Source: Pontibacterium sp049603715 (GTDB lineage Bacteria; Pseudomonadota; Gammaproteobacteria; Pseudomonadales; Balneatricaceae). From it: DNA of 64,000 nt. Each line of letters opens with the position of its first letter. The first letter of the stretch is position 1. The stretch is taken from positions 62,001-126,000 of the forward strand of contig JBMYSW010000005.1 of assembly GCA_049603715.1 (NCBI GenBank), in the 5' to 3' direction. The notes beneath the pieces are model-generated. The model was given only the letters and a program-made list of their open reading frames with translations. It was not told where the DNA came from and did not search any database. The position numbers and the translations under genes were made by a program. Positions 43,177 through 51,084 of this stretch are shown piece after piece.

Positions 43177-43524
43177 TTATTTATCGTCGTTATAAGTAAA
43201 GCCGTCTAAAAAGTCTTGGCGCATGGGCGTAAAGTTATCCAGTAATACACCTGGCTCTAGGCAGACGCAGCCATGCATGACGTGCGGCTCTTTGTACAGG
43301 GTGTCGCCTGCACTTACGATTTTGGTTTCGTCACCAATGGTGAACTCAAATTTGCCCGACAAGACGTAGGTTAGCTGCTCGTGTGGGTGGTTGTGCAATG
43401 GGCCAACCGCACCCTTTTCGAAGTGCACCTCAACCGCCATGATGTTGTCGGAGTACGCCATAATTTTTCGGGATACGCCATCGCCTAAGTCTTCTAATGG
43501 CACATCTGCGTTGTGAATAAACAT
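43177..43524 (-). CDS. kdgF: KdgF-like cupin for unsaturated uronates
   Basis: Encodes 115 residues from the ATG at 43524 behind GAGGG; a much longer upstream frame is not credible. The single cupin barrel has metal-binding motif HNHPHEQ with a later His, and the segments EDLGDGVSRKIMAYSDN and VHFEKGAVGPLHNH closely match KdgF. KdgF converts 4,5-unsaturated monouronates from pectin or alginate to the linear keto form. KdgR-type operators lie upstream and the RpiB-like isomerase gene follows. Confidence 0.85.
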   Translation of the reverse strand: MFIHNADVPLEDLGDGVSRKIMAYSDNIMAVEVHFEKGAVGPLHNHPHEQLTYVLSGKFEFTIGDETKIVSAGDTLYKEPHVMHGCVCLEPGVLLDNFTPMRQDFLDGFTYNDDK

Positions 43525-43566
43525 AAAACAGCCCTCAGTGTTTTTATTGACCACTATAATCGCACA

Positions 43567-43581
43567 AGAAACAATGTTCAA
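43567..43581. promoter_or_regulatory. Second, weaker KdgR-like site
   Basis: AGAAACAATGTTCAA shares GAAACANTGTT with the strong site, and the two GAAAC cores (43568 and 43590) are 22 bp apart, two helical turns. Confidence 0.45.
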
Positions 43582-43585
43582 CCAT

Positions 43586-43606
43586 AAATGAAACACTGTT
43601 TTATTT
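43586..43606. promoter_or_regulatory. KdgR-type operator before kdgF
   Basis: A 21-bp near-perfect palindrome with core TGAAACACTGTTTTA, AAA and TTT arms, and only one mismatched pair besides the centre. It agrees with the enterobacterial KdgR (IclR-family) box built on GAAAC and GTTTC halves. It lies 62 bp before the kdgF start. No kdgR gene is in the window. Confidence 0.7.
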
Positions 43607-43630
43607 ATTGAAGTATAGCGAGACTGTGAG

Positions 43631-43664
43631 TTTGTATACATAGCCGCCATGCTTGTTTGTATAC
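43631..43664. promoter_or_regulatory. Paired TTTGTATAC repeats in the kdgF/acetyltransferase promoter region
   Basis: TTTGTATAC occurs at 43631-43639 and again at 43656-43664, 25 bp apart, each around a GTATAC palindrome. GTATAC is the core of UxuR/ExuR-type (GntR family) operators, so a second uronate regulator is possible. Speculative. Confidence 0.35.
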
Positions 43665-43703
43665 TCAGGGGCATACCATTATTCGCTTGAGGCCTCGTAC
43701 TTT

Positions 43704-44240
43704 ATGCATTACGCCACGCTGCAGTCGCATCACACAGACGCATTTATTTCGCTTTTTCAAGAAACCTTTGCGGCATCAGAAGGGGCTAATGAAGGCGATA
43801 TGCTCAAGAGTTTGGTGAAGCAGTTACTCGATACAACTGAGGCCAACGCTCTTTTTGGCTTTGTTGCGATAGAGAACGACCAAGTAGTTGGGGGCGTATT
43901 GTTTAGCCGACTTATCCTTTCTAGCCACCAAAACGCCTTTATGTTGTCGCCGCTTGCAGTTCACCCAAGCTTTCAAAAACAAGGTGTTGGACAAGGTTTA
44001 GTTTGCCATGCACTAGGCGAACTAAAAGCTGCCGGAGTGAGTTTGGTCGTGACTTATGGAGATCCGGCGTTTTATCAAAAAGTGGGCTTTGAGGCGCTAA
44101 GCGAAGACACCCTTGCCGCGCCACATCCACTTAGCCAACCCATTGGCTGGCTTGCACAAACACTCGACGGCAGTGATATTCAACCCACTCAAGACCGCTG
44201 CGAGTGTGTCGCCGCTTTTAACAACCCCGAGTTGTGGTAA
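43704..44240 (+). CDS. GNAT-family N-acetyltransferase
   Basis: Encodes 178 residues from the ATG at 43704; the longer frame starting at 43653 runs into the promoter repeats. The acetyl-CoA motif is LSPLAVHPSFQKQGVGQGLV near residue 87, with YGDPAFYQKVGFEAL after it, as in the YhbS group. The acceptor is unknown. It is divergent from kdgF. Confidence 0.85.
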   Translation: MHYATLQSHHTDAFISLFQETFAASEGANEGDMLKSLVKQLLDTTEANALFGFVAIENDQVVGGVLFSRLILSSHQNAFMLSPLAVHPSFQKQGVGQGLVCHALGELKAAGVSLVVTYGDPAFYQKVGFEALSEDTLAAPHPLSQPIGWLAQTLDGSDIQPTQDRCECVAAFNNPELW

Positions 44241-44337
44241 GCCCTGCCAGTGATTTAAATCGCAGGCATAGAAAAGCCCACCGAAGTGGGCTTAGTCAGT
44301 CAAGCAAAAGGTCATTCAAGCAACAGCGAGCAGGCTG

Positions 44338-45363
44338 TTATTTGTTACGCGGTGCGTAAGCAAATACGTCGGCCTTCATTTGGCTTTCGTTTAGGCCTTT
44401 TTCTTCAAGCGCGTCGAGTACGCCGTATACCATGCCCGGCGAGCCGCTGGCGTAAACTTTTACATGGCTTAGGTCATCAAAGTCAGCCAAGATAGCTTCT
44501 GTTACAAGGCCTGTGCTGCCTTCCCAGCTATCGTGAGCGTTTTCAACCACCGCGGTGTAGTCTAGGTTTTCGTATTGGTCAGCCCAAGACAGCGCTAGCT
44601 CGTGATCGTAGAGGTCTTCGAGGTTTTTAGCGCCCCAGTAAAGGTGAATTTGGTGGCTGTTAGGTTGCGCCAACAGGTGCTCGATCATGCTTTTCATTTG
44701 CGCAAAGCCCGTGCTTGCCGCCACAAATACTAATGGCTCTAGCACGTCGAGTTGGTTGGCATTAAGCCAGCAATCGCCCATAGGTAGCTCAACGGTCACT
44801 TGTGGTTGAGTCTTTAGCATGTCGATGACAGCGTTTGACGAGTCACTTTGCGGCATATGGCGAATGTGCAGCTCTAGGCGACGACCCGCCTCAGGTGCGC
44901 TCGCAATCGAAAACGATGCTTGCTTACCATCAGCCAATACTAAGTTAAGGTACTGACCCGCTTCGTAATTGACCGCTAGGCTGGCCGTAGCAGGCAAGTT
45001 TAGAAACACGCGATAAACGTCGTGGTTAATCAGCTCAATAGACTCTACATCACAAATTCGTTGGTTCACTACTCTCTCTCCGGGCGCTTTTAGCCCCTTT
45101 ATGTGCATGTCACAATCAGACCGTAAATAGCTAGTGCATGCAAGAATCTCGACGGCAGATTCTGTCGGGTTTACCTGATAGTTTTGTTCGGGATAACGCT
45201 GCCAAATGGATCCCTTTTGCAAATTTGCGGTGCAAATTTCACACACACCGTTGCGGCAGCTTTTACGCATACGATAGCCATATCGAGCCAGCCCATCGAG
45301 CAATGCCTCATCGGCCGCTAGCTGAAGCTTAATATCGCCATTGAGTTTAAGTTGATACAGCAA
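44338..45363 (-). CDS. Two-iron ferredoxin-flavin NAD(P)H reductase
   Basis: Encodes 341 residues. The N-terminal [2Fe-2S] ferredoxin domain has cysteines in KSCRNGVCEIC and later ILACTSYL. An FAD-binding barrel (YLNLVLADGKQASFSIAS, with the flavin S-motif) and a C-terminal NAD-binding domain (FVAASTGFAQMKSM, YASGSPGMV) follow. This is the layout of CDP-6-deoxy-glucoseen reductase and phenol hydroxylase reductases; the electron acceptor is unknown. Cys 39, 44 and 47 match the usual plant-type ferredoxin spacing. Confidence 0.85.
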   Translation of the reverse strand: MLYQLKLNGDIKLQLAADEALLDGLARYGYRMRKSCRNGVCEICTANLQKGSIWQRYPEQNYQVNPTESAVEILACTSYLRSDCDMHIKGLKAPGERVVNQRICDVESIELINHDVYRVFLNLPATASLAVNYEAGQYLNLVLADGKQASFSIASAPEAGRRLELHIRHMPQSDSSNAVIDMLKTQPQVTVELPMGDCWLNANQLDVLEPLVFVAASTGFAQMKSMIEHLLAQPNSHQIHLYWGAKNLEDLYDHELALSWADQYENLDYTAVVENAHDSWEGSTGLVTEAILADFDDLSHVKVYASGSPGMVYGVLDALEEKGLNESQMKADVFAYAPRNK

Positions 45364-45367
45364 CCGG

Positions 45368-45589
45368 TTAATCGTCGCTTGCGGCTTTTTTTGCGGCGGC
45401 GCGCAAGTCCGTTACTTGGTCAAAACCGATACCCCAGTTATCGGTGTTCACTTCGTCAATCACAACCACGGTGGTCGCAGGGTTTTTACCTAAAACATCC
45501 ACAAGTAGCTGGGTAGCCCCTTGAATTAGCTGCTTTTTTTGTTCGGCGGTAACACCTTCATCCGTAATCTTAATATTTACGTATGGCAT
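45368..45589 (-). CDS. 4-oxalocrotonate tautomerase-family protein
   Basis: Encodes 73 residues. The catalytic N-terminal proline follows the initiator Met (MPYVNIKITDEG), and the rest fits the small hexameric tautomerase fold (TTVVVIDEVNTDNWGIG). Such enzymes tautomerise unsaturated keto acids or act promiscuously. It lies 4 bp before the ferredoxin reductase gene and is probably co-transcribed with it. Confidence 0.88.
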   Translation of the reverse strand: MPYVNIKITDEGVTAEQKKQLIQGATQLLVDVLGKNPATTVVVIDEVNTDNWGIGFDQVTDLRAAAKKAASDD

Positions 45590-45721
45590 GGTAGCTTCCT
45601 TAAATAAAGGCTATGCGATTGCTGACTATTGTACACAAGGCCAACACTTACCTGCGAGTTTTTATCTAAATAAAACCTTATCCCTACACTTTTTAAGACA
45701 ATTACTACAATTCATAAAAAT

Positions 45722-45750
45722 TTGTATCTGGGTGTCGGGCTGTTTATACT
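45722..45750 (+). promoter_or_regulatory. Sigma70-type promoter of the thiamin salvage operon
   Basis: TTGTAT (45722-45727) and TATACT (45745-45750) with a 17-bp spacer, placing the start about 7 bp on, just before the riboswitch. Confidence 0.65.
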
Positions 45751-45763
45751 TTGCGCAATACAT

Positions 45764-45852
45764 GGTCGGGGAGCCTTTAACCAAAGGCTGAGATAGCATC
45801 TCTGGTGCTGAACCCGTTGAACCTGATCCAGATAACTGGCGTAGGGAACCAC
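45764..45852 (+). promoter_or_regulatory. TPP riboswitch (THI element)
   Basis: All conserved TPP-aptamer blocks are present in order: GGGGAGCC, GGCTGAGAT, a short variable arm, ACCCGTTGAACCTGATC, then ACTGGCGTAGGGAACCAC. It should bind thiamin pyrophosphate and lower expression of thiD and the downstream transporter genes. A short hairpin (GCACCCTTCGTGTGC, near 45861) followed by T-rich sequence may be the expression platform. Confidence 0.96.
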
Positions 45853-45926
45853 TCATTGCAAGCACCCTTCGTGTGCCGTTTTGTTGTGTACCTTTTCGCC
45901 CAAATAACACAACAAAGAGCAATGAT

Positions 45927-46745
45927 ATGTCTAACACTCCCATCGCACTGACCATCGCTGGCTCCGACTCGGGCGGCGGCGCAGGTATTCAAGCCGACAT
46001 CAAAGCCATGTCTGCCACTGGCAGCTACGCATGCTCTGTTATTACCGCATTAACCGCTCAAAACACCCTAGGCGTCACTGGCGTTTTACCGGTAGCCGAT
46101 ACCTTTATTCAGCAACAGTTTGATGCGGTGTTTTCTGATCTTGATATCAAAGCCGTGAAAATTGGCATGTTAGGCGATGTAGCAACCATAAAAGCCGTTG
46201 CCGCTGCGATTAAAAAATACCAGCCAGCCTACGTTGTATTGGACCCAGTGATGGTCGCGACCAGTGGTGACTTGCTACTGGAAACCGATGCCGTAGATAC
46301 GCTCATCAAGGAGCTCCTGCCGTTAGCGCATGTGATTACTCCTAACCTGCACGAAGCCAATGCACTCTTGGGTCGCGACCCTAAAGCGTTACCACAAAGC
46401 GATGCCGATATGCGTGAAGTTTGCCAACAGCTCATGTCACTTGGCTGCCAGTCAGTGTTACTTAAAGGCGGACACCAAGAAGGTGATATGGCCACTGACT
46501 ACTGGCAGTCAGCCGATGAGGTACAAACCTTCAGCCACCCACGTATCGCCACTGAAAACACCCACGGCACAGGTTGCACACTGTCGGCCAGTATCGCCAG
46601 CTATCTCGCTCAAGGCGCAAGCATGGCTGAAGCCATTCGCCAAAGTAAAGACTACCTACACGGCGCAATCGCTCACGCGAACGACTTGGAAATTGGCGCG
46701 GGCGCTGGCCCCGTTCATCACTTTTTTCGTCAGAATAACGGCTAA
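45927..46745 (+). CDS. thiD: Hydroxymethylpyrimidine/phosphomethylpyrimidine kinase
   Basis: Encodes 272 residues from the ATG at 45927, immediately followed by the ribokinase-like motif IAGSDSGGGAGIQADIKA. VVLDPVMVATSGD and TENTHGTGCTLSASIASYLA carry the phosphate loop and catalytic Asp region. It phosphorylates HMP twice for thiamin synthesis. First gene after the riboswitch; an upstream in-frame start would run into the leader. Confidence 0.95.
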   Translation: MSNTPIALTIAGSDSGGGAGIQADIKAMSATGSYACSVITALTAQNTLGVTGVLPVADTFIQQQFDAVFSDLDIKAVKIGMLGDVATIKAVAAAIKKYQPAYVVLDPVMVATSGDLLLETDAVDTLIKELLPLAHVITPNLHEANALLGRDPKALPQSDADMREVCQQLMSLGCQSVLLKGGHQEGDMATDYWQSADEVQTFSHPRIATENTHGTGCTLSASIASYLAQGASMAEAIRQSKDYLHGAIAHANDLEIGAGAGPVHHFFRQNNG

Positions 46746-46750
46746 CCGTT

Positions 46751-47521
46751 ATGGCGAATTCGAGCTCAACAAGCCTGCAACTTAATGGCTTTGGTTTGCA
46801 ATACCAAGGTGCGACAACGCCCACTTATCGCGATATTAACCTCACACTGCTGCCGCAAGGCTGGACCTGTGTGCTGGGTAAAAGTGGCTGCGGCAAAACC
46901 TCATTATTGCGCCAAGTTGCAGGTTTGATTGAGCCAGAGCATCAACAGCAAGGTCAATTGCTTGATACGAGCGGTAAACCATTTACTGGCAATATCGCCT
47001 ATATGGCCCAGCAAGACCTGCTCTTTCCATGGCTAAATGTGCTCGACAACGTTTGTTTAAAAGCAAAGCTAGCGCACGGCCAAGCCAACCCAGAAGATAA
47101 ACAACGCGCCCTTGCGCTACTCGCGCAGGTAGGTTTGGCTGATGCCGCTGAGCAACGCCCCGATCAGCTTTCAGGGGGCATGCGACAACGAGTCGCCCTT
47201 GCACGCACACTGATGCAAGACGCACCGCTTATATTGATGGACGAGCCTTTCAGCGCCCTTGATGCAGTAACGCGCCATCGCCTTCAAGACCTCGCCCACA
47301 AAACCCTCGCTGGCCGCAGCGTGCTATTAATTACTCACGACCCGCAAGAAGCCCTGCGCTTGGGTGATCAGATCAAGCTGTTTGATCAACAACGCTTAAC
47401 CGACCTGCCCACGCCAGAGTCAAACACACCTCGAGCCGTAGATTCGCAACTGGGCGAATACCAGCACACCTTGCTTAAGGCCTTACAAGCGGCCGACAAC
47501 CAAGGAGGTGCGCATGACTAA
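46751..47521 (+). CDS. thiZ: ABC transporter ATPase for thiamin-pyrimidine precursor uptake
   Basis: Encodes 256 residues. Walker A is GKSGCGKTSLL near residue 39, the signature motif LSGGMRQRVAL and Walker B LILMDEPFSALD follow. This is the taurine/nitrate/ThiZ type of ATPase. It energises the ThiXYZ importer. It starts 5 bp after thiD and overlaps the permease gene by 14 bp. Confidence 0.88.
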   Translation: MANSSSTSLQLNGFGLQYQGATTPTYRDINLTLLPQGWTCVLGKSGCGKTSLLRQVAGLIEPEHQQQGQLLDTSGKPFTGNIAYMAQQDLLFPWLNVLDNVCLKAKLAHGQANPEDKQRALALLAQVGLADAAEQRPDQLSGGMRQRVALARTLMQDAPLILMDEPFSALDAVTRHRLQDLAHKTLAGRSVLLITHDPQEALRLGDQIKLFDQQRLTDLPTPESNTPRAVDSQLGEYQHTLLKALQAADNQGGAHD

Positions 47522-48290
47522 TTCGAGCCGACTGAATGTAGGCATTCGGTTAATCGTCACCACCTTTGTGCTGCTAGGCGCTTGGCAACTTGTGGTCGTA
47601 GCCTTCGATATGCCCAAGTTTATTTTGCCCTCGCCATTTTTGGTGTTTAGCAAACTGGTCGCAAACCCCGAACTGCTTTGGGATCACAGCCTTATTACCC
47701 TTACCGAAATTTTGCTGGGGCTACTGCTTGGCTTGTTTATGGGCATTTCACTCGCCCTACTGATGCTGCTGTTTACCCCGGTGCGTAACTGGTTGTTACC
47801 TGTACTCATCGCCAGCCAAGCGATTCCTGTGTTCGCCCTAGCGCCTGTGCTGATGCTTTGGTTTGGCTACGGCATGACATCTAAAGTCGTTATGGCGGCG
47901 TTAATTATCTTCTTCCCCGTGTGTACCACCTGTTTTGATGGCTTGAGGCACACGCCTTCTGGCTACCTCGACTTAGCCCACACCATGGGTGCCAGCCGCC
48001 GACAAATGCTATTAAAAGTGCGCCTACCTGCAGCGCTACCCACGCTGGCATCGGGTATTCGCGTTGCCATGGTGGTAGCACCTATTGGTGCCGTGGTGGG
48101 TGAATGGGTCGGGTCATCAGGCGGTTTAGGCTACCTAATGTTGCAAGCCAACGCCCGTATGCAAATTGCCGATATGTTCGCGGCACTGTTTATTTTGGCG
48201 CTGTTTTCCATCTCGCTGTACTACATCGCTGACTATTTATTAAAACGACTGATTCCTTGGCACCACGAAAAGCCAAACCATAAGTCTTAG
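47508..48290 (+). CDS. thiX: ABC transporter permease for thiamin-pyrimidine precursor uptake
   Basis: Encodes 260 residues with about six membrane spans and the BPD permease coupling loop (HTMGASRRQMLLKVRLPAALP near 160). It forms the inner-membrane channel with the adjacent ATPase and binding protein. The initiator precedes GCGCATGACT and overlaps the ATPase reading frame; an internal ATG near 47514 is an equally good start. Confidence 0.87.
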   Translation: MRMTNSSRLNVGIRLIVTTFVLLGAWQLVVVAFDMPKFILPSPFLVFSKLVANPELLWDHSLITLTEILLGLLLGLFMGISLALLMLLFTPVRNWLLPVLIASQAIPVFALAPVLMLWFGYGMTSKVVMAALIIFFPVCTTCFDGLRHTPSGYLDLAHTMGASRRQMLLKVRLPAALPTLASGIRVAMVVAPIGAVVGEWVGSSGGLGYLMLQANARMQIADMFAALFILALFSISLYYIADYLLKRLIPWHHEKPNHKS

Positions 48291-48341
48291 TTAAACCCGT
48301 AGGTTTTGCCTACTTGCTTATTATCTATAAGGATAAATCTA

Positions 48342-49271
48342 ATGAAAAAATTGCTCGCCATCTGCGCGCTGCTTATCAGCCAGCAAGCGTTTGCTGAAAA
48401 AGTAACCCTTATGCTGGACTGGTTTATTAACCCAGACCACGGCCCTATCATCGTGGCACAACAGCAAGGCTTGTTTGAACAGCAAGGCCTAGAAGTTGAA
48501 ATCACTGAACCTGCTGACCCAAGCATGCCACCTAAGCTAGTTGCTGCGGGCAAATACGACCTTGCAGTAACTTACCAACCGCAGCTTATTCGTGACGTGG
48601 TAGAAGACCTTCCACTGACTCGCGTATCAACCCTTATCGCTACACCACTAAACACGGTAATGGTATTGGCTGACAAAGGTTACGAGTCGCTAGCAGACCT
48701 TAAAGGTAAAAAGATTGGCTTCCCATTTGATGGCGGCCTAGTGAACGCAACCGTAGGCACCATGCTTGAGAAAAACGGCATCACCATTGATGACGTTGAG
48801 CTAGTAAACGTAGGTTGGGCGCTATCGACTTCTTTGGCATCTGGCAAAGTCGATGCAATTTACGGCAGCTACCGCAACTTTGAAATGCATCAGCTTGCAA
48901 TGGAAGGCTTTAAAGGCAAAGCGTTTTTCATTGAAGAAGAAGGTGTGCCACCTTACGACGAGCTAGTCGTTGTAGCCAACAGCAAAACCGTTAACAAAGA
49001 CGTAATCGCTCGCTTCAACCGCGCGCTAGAGCTTGCTACTCAGTACACCGTAAACCACCCAGAAGAGGCATGGAACCTATTTAAAACCTACGGTGACGGT
49101 AAAGCCCAAGACACTGAGCTTAACCGCCGTGCATGGAAAGACACCCTTGTACGCTTTGCGCTACGCCCACAAGCCGCTGACCTTTCTCGTTACGACAACT
49201 ACGCTCAGTTCTTGTTCGACAAAGGCGTAATCAGCAAGCTACCTGCTGCTAAAGACTACATCATTCAGTAA
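48342..49271 (+). CDS. thiY: Periplasmic pyrimidine-precursor binding protein (ThiY-like)
   Basis: Encodes 309 residues from the ATG at 48342 behind AAGGA. A signal peptide (KKLLAICALLISQQAFAE) precedes an NMT1/THI5-like solute-binding domain (LMLDWFINPDHGPIIVAQQQ, YDLAVTYQPQ, KIGFPFDGG). ThiY proteins bind N-formyl-aminopyrimidine from degraded thiamin. The THI5 suicide motif CCCFC is absent, as expected for a transporter component. Confidence 0.88.
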   Translation: MKKLLAICALLISQQAFAEKVTLMLDWFINPDHGPIIVAQQQGLFEQQGLEVEITEPADPSMPPKLVAAGKYDLAVTYQPQLIRDVVEDLPLTRVSTLIATPLNTVMVLADKGYESLADLKGKKIGFPFDGGLVNATVGTMLEKNGITIDDVELVNVGWALSTSLASGKVDAIYGSYRNFEMHQLAMEGFKGKAFFIEEEGVPPYDELVVVANSKTVNKDVIARFNRALELATQYTVNHPEEAWNLFKTYGDGKAQDTELNRRAWKDTLVRFALRPQAADLSRYDNYAQFLFDKGVISKLPAAKDYIIQ

Positions 49272-49283
49272 GAGGAGTTCGGC

Positions 49284-49949
49284 ATGAACCATCGCGATTT
49301 AATTGTTGGCTGCCAACAAGACTGGGATGACTACATTAAGCATGACTTTGTGCGACAGCTAGGTAAAGGCACCCTGCCCGAAGCCAGCTTTCGCCATTAC
49401 TTGCAACAAGATTACCTCTACCTCATTCACTATACCCGTGCGTTTGGTTTGGCGATCTTTAAGTCCAATAGCCCAGAACAAATGCGTGAGGTCATGCCGA
49501 GCCTGTCGGCTTTGGTTGACCATGAGCTGTCGATGCACATTGAGTACTGCAAAGGCTGGGGCCTAAGTACAGAAGACCTTCTAGCCCTGCCAGAAGGCGT
49601 TGCGACGGTAGCCTACACTCGTTACTTGATTGATGCAGGTATGCAAGGCGACCTCGTAGACCTTTATGCAGCACTCGTACCTTGTGCTCTAGGCTATGCC
49701 GAAGTTGGCCAATTTTTAGCGCAAAGCGAAGACACACTTAAGGAAAACAATCCTTACCAAAGCTGGATTGATATGTATGCAGGCGAAGAATACCAAGAAG
49801 CGGCCTATGCTACGGTCGAGGCATTCGACCGCTTGTTAGCTGAGATTCCTGTGGAGTCAGAGCGAGCAAAGCGCTTACAAAATCACTTCGCTATTGCCAG
49901 CCGAATGGAGTCTGCTTTTTGGCAACAAGGCTTAGATATATCGCTGTAA
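49284..49949 (+). CDS. tenA: Aminopyrimidine aminohydrolase (thiaminase II)
   Basis: Encodes 221 residues, all helical. Active-site residues are visible: Asp43 in LQQDYLYL, Cys134 in ALVPCALGYAE and a late Glu in RMESAFW. TenA hydrolyses aminomethyl-pyrimidine to HMP, which ThiD then phosphorylates. Last gene of the riboswitch operon, 12 bp after thiY, followed by a strong terminator. The deformylase (YlmB) that should act before it is not in this window. Confidence 0.93.
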   Translation: MNHRDLIVGCQQDWDDYIKHDFVRQLGKGTLPEASFRHYLQQDYLYLIHYTRAFGLAIFKSNSPEQMREVMPSLSALVDHELSMHIEYCKGWGLSTEDLLALPEGVATVAYTRYLIDAGMQGDLVDLYAALVPCALGYAEVGQFLAQSEDTLKENNPYQSWIDMYAGEEYQEAAYATVEAFDRLLAEIPVESERAKRLQNHFAIASRMESAFWQQGLDISL

Positions 49950-49965
49950 CTTATAGCCCCAAACG

Positions 49966-49996
49966 AAAAAGAGCGCCCTAAGGCGCTCTTTTTTTG
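49966..49996. terminator. Bidirectional terminator after tenA
   Basis: AAAAAGAGCGCC, loop CTAA, GGCGCTCTTTTT with T-run. It also serves the convergent pcuC operon on the other strand. Confidence 0.9.
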
Positions 49997-50013
49997 TCAG
50001 GTAATTCATTCAC

Positions 50014-50508
50014 TTAGTGAGCATGCTTCATTTTGTGCTCATCATGATTACTGTGTTCTTCAGACTTCATTTTCTTTTGCTTACGGGCATCAATGATATC
50101 GTAAGCCACTGCTTGTTCAGTGCCATCACTGTATACCAGTGTCAGCGTTGTCTGCTCTTCGTGGCGTAAACGTTCGGTTAGGCCAATAAGCATAATGTGG
50201 TAGCCACCAGGCGCAAAGCTCAGCTTGCCCATCGCCGGCACCGTAACAGACTGTACTTGGCGCATACGCATCCGGTCATTCACCACTTCATGGGTATGTA
50301 GCTCAGCCTTTTTGGCGACAGTAGTTTTAACATCCACCAAGGTGACATCAGCCTTAGAGTGGTTTACTAGCTCCATGTAGGCCGAGCTGTTATCTGCACC
50401 AGGAACATTCGCTTTCGCAAACGCATTCGACACCATCAACTCCGCTGCTTGCGCCTGTGCAGCACACAAACCCGCACCTAAAATAATCGCTTTTAACTGT
50501 TTTAACAT
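50014..50508 (-). CDS. pcuC: PCu(A)C-type periplasmic copper chaperone
   Basis: Encodes 164 residues from the ATG at 50508; an in-frame GTG at 50523 overlaps the upstream gene. A signal peptide ends near AAQAQA. The copper site follows the H-x-M pattern: HTHEVVNDRMRM then PGGYHIMLIGL. A His/Met-rich tail (EEHSNHDEHKMKHAH) adds further copper ligands. It delivers Cu(I) to respiratory oxidases. Last gene of the cyo operon on the minus strand. Confidence 0.9.
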   Translation of the reverse strand: MLKQLKAIILGAGLCAAQAQAAELMVSNAFAKANVPGADNSSAYMELVNHSKADVTLVDVKTTVAKKAELHTHEVVNDRMRMRQVQSVTVPAMGKLSFAPGGYHIMLIGLTERLRHEEQTTLTLVYSDGTEQAVAYDIIDARKQKKMKSEEHSNHDEHKMKHAH

Positions 50509-50512
50509 CTTA

Positions 50513-51025
50513 TTAAATTCCACTGTGACGACGAGTAACTAAACATTCGGTGCCATTTTTTACGGCCGTCAGTGTTGCATTGCGCGTTAAGCGCTCTTTG
50601 TGTCGTAAAAAGAAGCTGTCGTCACTCAGCTTGCCAATGTACTTCCACTTTTTGAACACCTGCTCTCGGGCCTCAATACACGACTCCGTAATCATAAATG
50701 ACTCAACGTAAGACACCTCACAACCGCCATCGGCCAGAGGACTCGCATTAAATACCACCTGAGCGTCGGCGTCGTTGTAAGAGATAACACCCAAGATAGT
50801 TAATGGGTACTTGTCTTGATTACCCTTAGGCTGGTCGAGGTGTAAACGATGAGGTTTTTCTTTAATCAGCTCTTGCGAGATCGAGAGCAGCTGAGGGCGG
50901 CACTGCTGCAACTCGTATTTATCCACAATGATTTCCATCGAGTTTTGCGCCCAAGAAATGGTTGAGCCAAAAAATCCCAATGCAGCCACACACAGTGCAA
51001 TAAGGCGAATAGAAAAAGCCATCAT
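50513..51025 (-). CDS. Secreted protein of unknown function in the cyo-sco-pcuC operon
   Basis: Encodes 170 residues, or 169 from the second ATG. A signal peptide ends near GSTISWA. The mature part has four cysteines (QQCRPQL, GGCEVSY, ESCIEA, TECLVT), so two periplasmic disulfides are possible. I do not recognise the family. It sits between sco1 and pcuC, and its stop is 4 bp before pcuC, suggesting a role in oxidase copper loading or periplasmic redox; this is inference from position. Confidence 0.8.
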   Translation of the reverse strand: MMAFSIRLIALCVAALGFFGSTISWAQNSMEIIVDKYELQQCRPQLLSISQELIKEKPHRLHLDQPKGNQDKYPLTILGVISYNDADAQVVFNASPLADGGCEVSYVESFMITESCIEAREQVFKKWKYIGKLSDDSFFLRHKERLTRNATLTAVKNGTECLVTRRHSGI

Positions 51026-51084
51026 ATACCTACCTTTAAAATGAAAATGCCGATAACTTTCGTTATCGGCAGTAGAAAAGCTGC

